Shown here: in pieces, positions 18,894-26,836 of the stretch
Layout: each line of letters starts with the position of its first letter
How positions within the stretch are numbered: position 1 is the first letter of the stretch
NCBI GenBank assembly: GCA_003427395.1
Contig: BFEA01000390.1
Span: 1,156,211 to 1,183,257 of the forward strand
From: Chara braunii
Taxonomy: Eukaryota; Streptophyta; Charophyceae; Charales; Characeae
Reading direction: 5' to 3'
DNA: 27,047 nt
Notes under the pieces: generated by a model
The model's input: the letters and a program-made list of their open reading frames with translations, nothing else
What the model was told of the DNA's origin: nothing
Database searches by the model: none
Made by a program: the position numbers and the translations under genes

Positions 18894-19366
18894 GTGGGAA
18901 AGACATTTTGGGTCAAGTCCTCAGAACTAGGACAGGAGCACGGGATCTCCCGCAAGCTCATGCCACAATACTTTGGACCATGGGAGGTATTGGATGTCAT
19001 CGGGAATGAACCGGATGGACTGTCTTATGTCATTTGCATCCCTGGTCACTTACGCACTTACCTTGTCTTTCATGCCTCCAAGCTTGCACCTTTCAAGAAA
19101 CAGATCAGTTTTCCTTCTCGACGCTCAATGCTGCCCCCAACCATGGATGGAGAGGTGGACATAGACGACATCGTGGATCACAGAAAGCTGCCCGTTCCAA
19201 GACTGACAGGCAGGGGATGCAGTACCGAGTTCGGTTCGGACATCATCTGGATCCAAAGGAGGACCGCTGGTTCACTAGGGAGGAACTCATGCAGACCGCT
19301 CCTCAGATCGTAGCTCAATATGAGAAATCTCTGCAGAAGGGAAAGCGCCAAATCATCGAAGACTGA
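18894..19366 (+). pseudogene. pol: E3 pol: GPY/F module and chromodomain
   Basis: FWVKSSELGQEHGISRKLMP, YFGPWEVLDVIG and HLRTYLVFHASKLAPF form the GPY/F module and match E1's 6661-6850 block closely. The chromodomain begins GEVDIDDIVDHRKLPVPRL. After a one-base shift near 19200 it continues as QYRVRFGHHLDPKEDRWF and TREELMQTAPQIVAQYE, ending at TGA 19364-19366. The WF pair and the acidic start fit a chromodomain. It would tether integrase to marked chromatin. Confidence 0.86.
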
Positions 19367-19390
19367 ACTTCTCAGAGGACTAGCGAAGTT

Positions 19391-19403
19391 ATGGAGGAGG
19401 AAA
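19391..19403 (+). other. E3 polypurine tract
   Basis: ATGGAGGAGGAAA directly precedes the 3' LTR start TGCGAGG and is the expected plus-strand primer tract. Confidence 0.72.
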
Positions 19404-19858
19404 TGCGAGGCTTATGCCCCTATGAGCCCCTTCTTGGCCCTGCCAAGTATCACGTCGGCCGCCCTAAGTGAAGGCAGGCACGACGAGGGCCTGAGGGCCC
19501 CTATTTCGGTCACCACGCAACTCAAGGAAATTCAGGCAGTTGCGCATCGCCAGTTGGGCCCTGGGCCGCCTGTGTGGATGTATGGAAAGCAGGCCCTGGG
19601 CTGGATACGGGTACTGGGACAAACACAGGCCAAAGGCAGTTGGGTACATGCAACCACCTCAGGCCCAAGGCCTGTTCTCATTCGTGCTGCGCCTCAGGCT
19701 ACCCGGGCCTACTGGCAGCTTCCTGGGACTGAACGCAGGCAGGCCACTTCGATATAGCAAAGGGCCTGCCTCCACATTGGTCATTCGGGTGCTGGCTGCA
19801 TGCTGCGCAAGCGCTGCTGCAATGTAGCTCGGGAAAACACAACTCCCGACCCCTATCT

Positions 19859-19897
19859 ATGATAAGTATTGGAGTTCTTGGATTTATTGTGTGGGCT
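19859..19897 (+). pseudogene. cox1: cox1 exon fragment (mitochondrial)
   Basis: Thirteen codons read MISIGVLGFIVWA, the conserved cytochrome oxidase subunit 1 segment just before the His-His that binds haem and copper. At 19898 the frame goes on for 37 codons (QDGSLSWQHESS...) to TGA near 20009 without resembling COX1. This fits an exon end followed by intron sequence. The last exon base is T, as at group I intron 5' sites. The intron class is inference. It is non-functional here. Confidence 0.8.
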
Positions 19898-20029
19898 CAA
19901 GATGGGTCCCTCTCATGGCAACATGAGAGTTCAATCACTTCGCTATATGCTGGAAACGCCTATGTGCCTTTGTACTTAGTAATCTTTGAATTACCTTTTC
20001 TGAATTGAACATAGTTTGATTTTGTTTTT

Positions 20030-20103
20030 GTTTAGGTAGCTCAGTTGGTTAGGGCAAAGGACTGAAAATCCTTGTGTCAGTGGTTCGAATCCACTTCTAA
20101 ACA
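20030..20103 (+). tRNA. trnF-GAA: tRNA-Phe(GAA), mitochondrial type, in a NUMT
   Basis: The 74 nt fold as a full cloverleaf. The acceptor GTTTAGG pairs with TCTAAAC (one G-U), with discriminator A. The D stem GCTC pairs with GGGC, allowing G-U. The anticodon stem AAGGA/TCCTT closes loop CTGAAAA with anticodon GAA at 20064-20066. The T arm is AGTGG-TTCGAAT-CCACT. No CCA is encoded. The GTTTAGG acceptor and CAAAGGACTGAAAATCC resemble plant mitochondrial trnF as I recall it, more than the plastid or cytosolic genes. Whether it is transcribed in the nucleus is unknown. Confidence 0.9.
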
Positions 20104-20556
20104 GGCAACATCAATCACGGGCGAGCAGGAAGGAGCAGGCAGCCATAGCCGAGCTGCGCTGCTGTAAGCTGGGTGTGGCGCAGGGTGGTCCTTGGGTGCA
20201 AGTGGCATCTGTGTGTTGAGGAACGAGGTTGTGAGTAAGGCGAGAGACATACCTGGTGCTGGAAGCGTGCGACATTGGTCCCTGTATGCTCGTACTTCGG
20301 GAAAGCTGTTGATGTCATCTTCGGCATTGTAGTCTAGGCTAGATAGGATCTGCCATCTGTAGTCTGGGCGCCGGGCGCCATATAGGATATCAACATTGGT
20401 TCATTGACGATGATGATGAAACTTTACCAGCATTGTCAATTATGAGCTCTTGGTGTGTTCTTATTTGGTGAAACTCGTGATGCTATTCTGCTGCTGTTGG
20501 TTCGAGGTCACGACTATCTGGTCTTGTGTATATGATGCCGTTTGATTGCTGAAGTT

Positions 20557-21587
20557 TCTTCTTCGCCCAACAATCTCCTCCCCCTTATCTCCCCCTTCTC
20601 TTATTCATACAAGAAATAATAGTACAATGTTGAATAGCTGATCCAGAATCAATGTTCGAGTCCCTCTTCTACTGCAGGTATCACTTGAGGTCCACCATAG
20701 CCGTGGCCGCCTCCCCACTCTTCACTATCATAGGCCGAGGCTATGGCGGACTACTAGGCCTTGCCCAGATGCCCAAAGGCCAACCCAAAGCAGCTATGGC
20801 TGCTCTAGCTCAGGCCGCCATGCCCAACCCTGCCTTGAAGATTCTTCGTGTGGCTCTCCCCAATTGGGGACTCCCTGCTGCAGCGCCCACCAAGGTGATG
20901 AAGATGGCTGCCACCATAGCCAGGTAAGTACCCCTGGCGCTCCTCCCCCTTCCTTCCTTCTTCCTCCCTTGTGTCCTTCCTTCCTCCCCAGCAGCGCTGC
21001 TCCAACCGACACTCCACCAGTCTGTCCCCAAACTTGAACACCGAAAAAGAGGCCGGACTCTCCGCCCGGCCGGAAGATATAGTGGCCTGCTTTGCCTCTT
21101 GGGCGGTGACTTCCAGGCTGCGCGGCCTTCCAAGCAACCGGTCCCTCCTCCCTTTCGGAGGGAAACATCATTGCAGACTCTGATATTGCCCGTACAGGGC
21201 CTAGACCCAGACTGGTTGGACTGGTATCCACCTAGACCTAACCTACAACTACTGGGCCTCTAAAAATGCCACTTTTGTTTTCTTCTGCTCGGCCTCCAGT
21301 ACCCGCACATCTACCCCTTCAGGGTGCGGTACCGGCCTACCCGCTACTTGAGTGTTTCCTGCTGCAATCCCTCAATGTCATGGCCACAGGTAAGTACCGG
21401 CCCTGAGGGCCCAATGAACGAGCAAATGCCACACTCAAGCCAACCAGCACTCAGACAGGCATGCAGTCCAGCAAGCGTGCACACACAGACTTAGTAGCAA
21501 GCGGGAAACTCAGCAGGGCATTCAATCTATGGGCAAAACTCAGAAATCAGTTGTGTGTTTCAGTCCATGTTTGGACCGGTCATCACA
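20557..21587 (-). repeat. Solo LTR of E1 type, right piece (5' part of LTR)
   Basis: The minus strand starts TGTGATGACCGGTCCAAACA at 21587 and follows the E1 3' LTR (7224 to about 7890). It then continues through the ~430 bp that E1's 3' LTR has lost, into sequence matching window positions 1-106. It stops at 20557 where E3's LTR begins. With 11363-11484 it makes about 1150 bp of LTR, lacking about 25 bp at the E3 junction. No purine tract lies upstream of TGTGATG, so it is not a 3' LTR of a full element. Confidence 0.87.
20652..20927 (+). other. Conserved antisense open frame ending at a splice-donor-like site
   Basis: Antisense to the LTR, an open frame runs MFESLFYCRYHLRST..., through KAAMAALAQAAMPNPALKIL, to MAATIA and ends in CAG|GTAAGTAC (junction 20923/20924). 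The related LTR remnant at 22645-22790 encodes a similar peptide on its minus strand (AMAASTQAAMLDSASKLLGV) and the same CAG|GTAAGT. It may be an antisense exon within the LTR or simply shared descent of a non-coding repeat. Confidence 0.35.
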
Positions 21588-22595
21588 ATATACAGAAAAC
21601 CAAGTTGCGAAATCACACAGATGTCTAAGTAGTCGTTCACAAGCAGAGAGCACAATTGCACCAAGAATCCATCCAAATAAACCAATACAATGAAGTAATG
21701 AGCCAATGTTCAAGCCCGTAGGCCACACCAACACAGTACCCGAAGTCGCTCCTCTCTGTCTGGCACCCAGCCTACTCTACTCGACTATCCTACCTACAGC
21801 TGTGTTCACGCAACAGGCTCACTTCGACTCTCGAAGACCAATGTACATGATGTCAACACCATAGCCGAGCTCTCTTCATGCACCAGGTACGTATCCCGCC
21901 ACCCTCATCAGACCTTGAGAACCCACACTCGCCTCCCTCCCTGAAGACCACCAGATCGCCCTCTACCCCCTAGCGCCCGGCAGCCCGGCTATGGCTGCCA
22001 GCGCACCGCTGCCCTGCAGCGCCCCACTTCACCACTACGCGCCCCGTCAGCACCCCTGGCCACAGCGCAGCACCGTGTCCGCATTGCCAACACTGGCCAG
22101 AATGCCCCGCCAAGGCTGCCTCACTTCCTATATGAAAGTGGCAGCCTTCTGGATGCTGCATGTGGCCCGGCTGGAAGCTTCCACTAGCTTCCGGTTGGGC
22201 CTCAGTCCCTGCGCCCAGGCCCGAGGCTACAGTTGAGAGCCTGGGCCCTTTACAGTTGGGCACGGCCTGAGTCTCCGGACTTGGGCTGTTTGCTGCATCT
22301 GTGCAGAGCTCCCAGGTAGGTGCGTCGACAGTACTGCTTTTGCATAGGCCGATGGCCTGCTTCTCAATGTATCGGCCCTGCTTCGTGTGTATGTGCCCAG
22401 GCACAACTGTCAAGGCCTGGACCAACTGTACGACACAGCTTAGTGAGGCTCACGCGTCTACTCAACCAAGTGGCGTGCTGCATAAGCCTGAATACCCACA
22501 TATGGAAGTGTCGAAATTTTGGCCTCTGACAAATATTCAGGCCCGCCTTCACTTAGGGCGGGCAATCAGCTCGCTGGGGGCCTTTGCCCAGAACA
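21588..22595 (-). repeat. E2 5' LTR, main part
   Basis: Read on the minus strand, this region shows patches shared with the E3 LTR in the same order: CCTAAGTGAAGGC (22557-22545), GGCAGCCATAGCCG followed by GCTG, a CTGGTGC...ACATTGGT segment, and AACATTGG near the end. It joins, across the nested block, to 11362-11336 and the E2 primer site. The outer boundary is uncertain. Open frames here are short and have no recognisable product. Confidence 0.6.
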
Positions 22596-22644
22596 TGTGA
22601 TGTCTGATAGGGCCCTGTAAGGGCTTGTTCCTCGCGAAGGGAAC

Positions 22645-23685
22645 ACCAGGGGTACTTACCTGGCTATGGTGGACGCCATCTTCATCACCTTGCTGGGCGC
22701 TATATCTGGAAGGCCCCATGGGGGTTAGAGCTACACCAAGAAGCTTTGAGGCAGAGTCAAGCATGGCAGCCTGAGTGGAAGCAGCCATAGCTACTTTGTG
22801 TTGTCTTTGGCACGTCAGGGCAGGGCCCTAGTAGTCCGCCATAGCCTCAGCCTGGCGGAAGAAGGAAGAGGGAGACGTCCATGGCTATGGTGGACCTCAA
22901 GTTGTGCTGGTAGCAGAAGAGGGATTTGAACATTGATTCTGGTTCTGCCGTTCAAAATCATTATTAGTATTTATTGTTTGAATAGGCGGGGAGGAGAAAA
23001 GGAGGAGGAGATTGGAGAGGCAAGAAGGGGGGGAATTATCATTGATCTTTTGCTGGTGTACATCTTCTTCTTCTTCTTCTTTTCTTTCTATCACTTCTTT
23101 CCCTCTCTCTCCTCTCAAGTTCATTCATTTCTTTTTGCAATTGGACGGCATTATGCTTTCGTGATTTTGTACTTCAACATTGGCCAGGATGGTAAAATAT
23201 ATATTGTTTGAATAAGAGAGAGGGAGATAAGTAGGAGAAGTTGATTGGTGAGAGAATGGGGATGCCATTGGACAGCATTGGTGTACTTCTTCTTTTTCTT
23301 GGGTCTCTCTCTCTCAAGTTCATTCTTTGCTGGTGTACATCTTCTTCTTCTACTTCTTTTCTTTCTATCACTTCTTTCCCTCTCTCTCCTCTCAAGTTCA
23401 TTCATTTCTTTTTGCAATTGGACGGCATTATGCTTTCTCGTGATTTTGTACTTCAACATTGGCCAGGATCGTAAAATATATATTGTAACTATTGTTTGAA
23501 TAAGAGAGAGGGAGATAAGTAGGAGAAGTTGATTGGCGAGAGAAAGGGGATGCCATTGGACAGCATTGGTGTACTTCTTCTTTTTCTTGGGTCTCTCTCT
23601 CTCAAGTTTATTCATTTCTATTTGCAATTGGACAGCATTGTATTTCCTTGATATTTGCACACAGGAATTGGCCAGGACTGTAACA
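22645..23685 (+). repeat. Diverged E1-type LTR remnant
   Basis: From CACCAGGGGTACTTACCTGG onward the plus strand follows the E1-type LTR (reverse complement of about 20935-20557, then window 1-249). It includes ACATTGATTCTGG, GGAGGAGATTG, CTCTCAAGTTCATTCATTTC and the terminal GGCCAGGACTGTAACA at 23685. No primer site follows. The first half of the LTR is missing, with E2's LTR start nearby, so E2 may have inserted into this copy. Confidence 0.8.
23049..23616 (+). repeat. Tandem duplication (about 280 bp) inside the LTR remnant
   Basis: Blocks run A-B-A-B: A at 23049-23202 and 23326-23490 (TTTGCTGGTGTACATCTTC ... GGCCAGGATNGTAAAATATA), B at 23203-23325 and 23491-23616 (ATTGTTTGAATAAGAGAGAG ... 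TCTCTCTCAAGTT). The copies differ by a few substitutions and short indels. Each A block ends in an LTR-terminus-like TTGGCCAGGAT, so the remnant shows three such ends in a row with the one at 23685. Confidence 0.9.
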
Positions 23686-24515
23686 GGTCTCATGTTTTGA
23701 CATTTGAGTCGTGGGGTCGCGCCTTTTCAAAGTCTTAGGATGCATGTGTCGCACACTTTTTCAAGAATTTGGATGTGTGCACGAAAGTGCGGCCTTTTCC
23801 TTCAGACAATGCTCCATGGCCGATAGTCGAACGAGCAGGGACACTGCCGAGTACACGGCTTGGTCGTATGTGTTGGTGTTGCCAGACATAATGACACAGA
23901 TAGAGCTTGGTTGTCATGTGAGAAGCACCATGCAGAGGAACACAGGTACCACATCTTGAATGCTACGTAGTTATGTCAACATGAAGGCTACTCCTCAATT
24001 ACTACCCCATATTGGCAACATTGCAGGTAACCTCTCAGTAGCCAGCATGTTAAGATTGCAGCACTGCCTTTGCACTCCTGCTGGTCAGGGTAGGGGCCTA
24101 CTTTCTGAAGCTCAGGGTGGCTACAATCAAGCTGAGGATAATCACATGGGGTCCAGGCCTATTCTTTGTCCTTTGTTCCGACCATATTAGCTTTGGCTCC
24201 TTCACTATAGACCCTAGACCATACTGAGCAGCACACAGCTGGTCCACATTCCACAGAGGCTTTTCACTACGTGACTGCATGGTCATCTCAGCCATGACAT
24301 ATCATTTCCTCGATGGCCAGTTTGCAATATAATGAAGGTGGTCACTGACAACACAAACAACTTGCCAAACATGGAGAACTGAACACAAGTGCGGAAACAC
24401 AAATAAAAGAGATCCATAAGCAGACACAAATCAGCAAGGAGCCTGGGAGTACTTTGGCAACAGAACGGCAGAGAGACCAAAAGACAAACAGAGGGGGAGA
24501 GAGAGCAAGACGTAC
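23686..24515. other. Stretch without an identified gene
   Basis: No LTR-family match to the other repeats in the window is seen. Open frames are short and overlap on both strands. On the minus strand, 24282 to about 24130 reads as SRSEKPLWNVDQLCAAQYGL and onward, which looks protein-like and could be an exon downstream of the one at 24516-24766, but no clear donor ends it. Confidence 0.4.
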
Positions 24516-24766
24516 CTGTCATTTGGAAGCTTCGCACAGAATATATGCAACAACTGCACTGCATGGTAATCATCAACAACAGCCCCTGTTCTTTCCACCC
24601 GATAGAACTCAACTGGCTCGTTGTCAACCTCTACCTCCGTTTCCAACTGTGTTTGCTCAATCGCCTCCATCCTCATGAAGTCCTCACTCGTACGCACAGC
24701 CTCAACCCGCCTGGCATCTTCGTCATTACCACTGCCAACAGCCTCAAGAGTGAGTATTAAACACAC
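24516..24766 (-). CDS. Candidate internal exon of an unknown host gene
   Basis: The minus strand shows a pyrimidine-rich acceptor (GTGCCTTTCAG) before 24766, 251 bp of open frame, and a consensus donor (GACAG|GTACGT) after 24516. The peptide is acidic and reads VCLILTLEAVGSGNDEDARR, then EQTQLETEVEVDNEPVEFYR, then VVDDYHAVQLLHIFCAKLPN. I do not recognise a domain. Exon length modulo 3 is 2, so the reading would continue in the next exon. The surrounding sequence is not a recognised repeat. The frame stays open past the donor, so the exon end rests on the splice match alone. Confidence 0.4.
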
Positions 24767-24838
24767 CTGAAAGGCACTGGATATGGCTTTCTGTGAGCAG
24801 GTCAGGAGGCTCGAAATCGAATTATCCAAACCTCCACT

Positions 24839-24840
<2 letters not shown>

Positions 24841-24883
<43 letters not shown>
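24841..24883. repeat. (CA)n microsatellite
   Basis: About 21 uninterrupted AC units are followed by imperfect CA-rich sequence to about 24960. It is likely length-variable. Open frames through it on the minus strand encode only Cys-Val runs and are artefacts. Confidence 0.97.
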
Positions 24884-24885
<2 letters not shown>

Positions 24886-25067
24886 CAACATACATGCATG
24901 CACACAGACATACAAATATGTGCACACACACACACACATGCACACACGTAAACACACACATGTTTGTGCTGTTCCCTACTCACATCTGATTCTTAGCATT
25001 TGTCTATGCAATGACATGACCAGGACAGTGTAAATTATGAGCATAAGTATGTGAAAATGCATGGTGA

Positions 25068-26167
25068 GTGGCTGTTACATCTTCGACGCCACACGGGTCC
25101 TACCGGACCCGACATAGGGTAGAGGGACACAGCAGGGCCTAAGGCCTGACCTTGGGGGTACTACAGGCCGTAAAGGCCTTACCTTGGACCAGACCCGACG
25201 GGCCGGCCCAAACGATGTTACCGTTTGGGCCTGGCGGCGCTCTTGAGGCTGCCGCCCGCCGGTTGGGGCTGAACCATCCATCTGGACGGTTCAGGGCACG
25301 GTCAGGCCTCGCAGCATAGAGGCCGACCTCTGCCCACCGGTACAAAGGTACCGGTCCAGCCTCAGTGAGGCCATCGACCTACCGGCATTCTACCGGTACG
25401 GTATGGTACAGCGCGATACAGCGCTGGCGCTAAGTTTAGCGCAGGAGCAGCGAGGAGCAGCAGCGCAGCATTAGCGCAGCAGCGGCGACTGAGTGTGCCG
25501 GCGGCCATAGCCGCCAGAGGTATCGGGAGTTGGAGGCCTCTCTCCTCCCTCCCCTCGCCAGTCCCCAATCTCTCTCTCTCTCCTCCTCGGCTCCTTCTTC
25601 TTCTTCTTCTTCTTTTTCTTCTTCTCCTCTTCAGACTCCATCTTCTTCTTCTTCTTCGTCTTCAGATTGGAGACTTATACTAGTTGGACAGAGATCGGTG
25701 TTGGATTTCGGTGGTATGAGACTGTAGTACTTACCGGACTGGAGACTTGGAGATTGTTGGGAATGATACTTGGCGGCATCACAGTTCGGACACCGGTTAC
25801 ATTTGGACTCTGTATCTCCGACATTGGTGACTGATTGTCCTCAACATTTTGATCTTGTTGGATGACATTTTGGACTACCATATCGGTGACCTATCGGATT
25901 CTATTTCAGTGACCTACCGGTGCTGTCTACCTCCCCCACCTCCTTCGTCTCTCCTCCCACCTTTCATCTGTGTATGAGTGTACGGGATCTGGGCATCGTC
26001 CATGCTTGGCCCAGACCCCACCATCTCACGATTGTACGTGTGTGGAGTGATTCTTGAGTCAGTCTGTGTGAGTCAGTCCGTTTATCAGACTTCCGCTGCA
26101 TATATGCTCATCCTACATTGGTTGATCTTTGGTTCTGCCCATGCTCATCGAAGTATGTAACAGTGGC
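25068..26167. mobile_element. Solo LTR of another family with target duplication
   Basis: The LTR at 25073-26162 (1090 bp) starts TGTTACATCTTCG and ends CGAAGTATGTAACA, long inverted ends with TG...CA termini. It is flanked by identical 5-mers GTGGC at 25068-25072 and 26163-26167, the length of duplication typical of Ty3/Gypsy and Ty1/Copia elements. No coding domains lie inside. It contains ACCGGTAC-rich sequence, a GCGCTGGCGC region (25420-25480) and a TTC-rich tract. Strand cannot be set without an internal region. Confidence 0.82.
25597..25665. repeat. TTC-rich low-complexity tract
   Basis: Two runs of (TTC)n separated by TTCTCCTCTTCAGACTCC lie inside the solo LTR. Serine- and leucine-rich open frames across it are composition artefacts. 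Confidence 0.9.
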
Positions 26168-26368
26168 CTTTGGGTGTGAGCTGGATGTAGCGTCCAATCA
26201 AACGCTATCCATGTGTGAAAGTAAGGGATCATTTCAAGAAGAAGCTCTCCAACCCTAGTTTATCTCTCCAACCCAGGTCCATGTTTGCCTTTACTACTAT
26301 GCAACCTCAACAAGCTTCTTTGCCCACACCTCTTGTGGCGCAACGTCATGGGCTCTACCAGGGCTCGA
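26168..26368. other. Short interval between two LTRs
   Basis: No coding region, RNA gene or repeat copy found elsewhere in the window was seen. AGGGCTCGA occurs at its right end and again at 26387-26395, just inside the next LTR. Confidence 0.4.
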
Positions 26369-26835
26369 TGTTACGGACTCCGCCAGGGCTCGATCCCTGG
26401 TCTATCTTTTTGCTGTTTCGGCTGCATCCCGTTTTCGGCCTGGCACCCTTTTCCCAAACCCCTCCTTTGGTACCGTAGGATTTTGGACAACTGGCACCAT
26501 GCTGCAATTCGGGCCCCACTTTCAAATACCGCATTTTTCAGTTCTGCCCTCGGGGCCTTTGCAGAAATGCCCCTCGTACCGTTCGTGTCACCGGTACTTA
26601 TACCGGCTCCCCATACGGTACGGGGACCAGTCTCGTACCAGTTTTCTGCCGCTGTACTCGTACTCAGTGTGACTTGCTGTTTCGGGATTCGGAATCCAAG
26701 ACTTCGGCTTTGTGCCTTGCCACTGTGTCTGCATCCGGTCGAGTTCAGTCACGTGAGTGAGTGAGTGTGTGTGTGTGCTCTCACTCTCTCTCTCCCTCTG
26801 CTCCCTCCTCGTCCTCTGCCTCTGCGCCCGTTACA
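26369..26835 (+). repeat. 5' LTR of a further element (E5)
   Basis: The end ...CCCGTTACA lies one base before a primer-like TGGTATCGAAGC. A matching start TGTTACGG at 26369 pairs with the end CCGTTACA in 7 of 8 positions as inverted termini, giving a 467-bp LTR. The sequence is rich in GGTACCG-type words and ends with TG and CT dinucleotide runs (26758-26800). The left boundary is the less certain one, since other TG positions exist. Confidence 0.6.
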
Positions 26836-26836
26836 C

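Larger units (their letters stand above)
19832..20119 (+). other. Mitochondrial-derived insert (NUMT) in the E3 3' LTR
   Basis: The insert is absent from the other E3 LTR, which reads directly from GCAGCTCG through about 20 bp to GCGAGCAGGAAGG. It contains a stretch encoding the conserved COX1 peptide MISIGVLGFIVWA, a non-COX1 tail read in the same frame, and a complete tRNA-Phe cloverleaf. Base composition is AT-richer than the LTR. The first ~27 bases (to 19858) are unassigned. Origin from mitochondrial DNA is an inference from these two markers. Confidence 0.82.
11485..20556 (+). mobile_element. E3: degenerate Ty3/Gypsy chromovirus nested in a solo LTR
   Basis: Two direct LTR copies (11485-12408 and 19404-20556) bound a primer site, leader, gag, protease, RT, RNase H remnant, integrase remnant, chromodomain and a purine tract. 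Protein order and chromodomain place it among Ty3/Gypsy chromoviruses. It is non-autonomous: stops at 15131, 16262, 17655, 17998 and 18307, frameshifts in gag, RT and chromodomain, and internal deletions in RNase H and integrase. The last ~24 bp of its 3' LTR are missing. The element includes a 631-bp assembly gap and a mitochondrial insert. Confidence 0.92.
19404..20556 (+). repeat. E3 3' LTR, carrying an insert and truncated at its end
   Basis: The copy aligns with 11485-12385 from TGCGAGGCTTATGCCCC to GATTGCTGAAGTT. It differs by scattered substitutions, small indels, and a 288-bp insert (19832-20119) that replaces about 20 bp of LTR. The final ~24 bp present in the 5' LTR (CGCTATTGCTCATC...TTGCA) are missing. 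The sequence switches at 20556/20557 to an inverted E1-type LTR. Confidence 0.9.
7947..22595 (-). mobile_element. E2: degenerate Ty3/Gypsy element, split by nested insertions
   Basis: Read on the minus strand, E2 runs: 5' LTR (about 22595 to 21588, then 11362-11336 after the nested block), primer site (11332-11321), leader, gag (10062 to about 8340) and the start of protease (8036-7947). E1 interrupts it at 7946/7947, so the rest of pol must lie left of the window. The stretch 11363-21587 is later inserted sequence and not E2. Gag and leader resemble E3 more than E1. The right LTR edge (about 22595) is estimated by alignment with the E3 LTR and could be off by tens of bases. Confidence 0.78.

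Noticed and set aside
20030-20103. Plastid or cytosolic tRNA-Phe
   Set aside because: The acceptor GTTTAGG and T-arm AGTGG resemble plant mitochondrial trnF as I recall it, and a cox1 fragment lies alongside. Plastid and cytosolic Phe tRNAs have different acceptor stems. A database comparison would settle it.
20794-21231. 145-residue minus-strand open frame in the solo LTR
   Set aside because: Three overlapping frames are open here because of composition, and the E1 3' LTR counterpart (7678-7944) does not preserve the reading.
21970-22425. 151-residue minus-strand open frame in the E2 LTR region
   Set aside because: Composition is biased and no motif is visible. The region aligns in patches with the E3 LTR, so it is likely non-coding.
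24431-24961. 176-residue minus-strand open frame rich in Cys-Val
   Set aside because: The first 50 residues are the CA microsatellite read as codons. Only the splice-bounded part at 24516-24766 is kept, as a candidate exon.
26285-26764. 159-residue plus-strand open frame near the right end
   Set aside because: It crosses the proposed LTR start, has no recognisable domain, and overlaps another open frame of similar quality.
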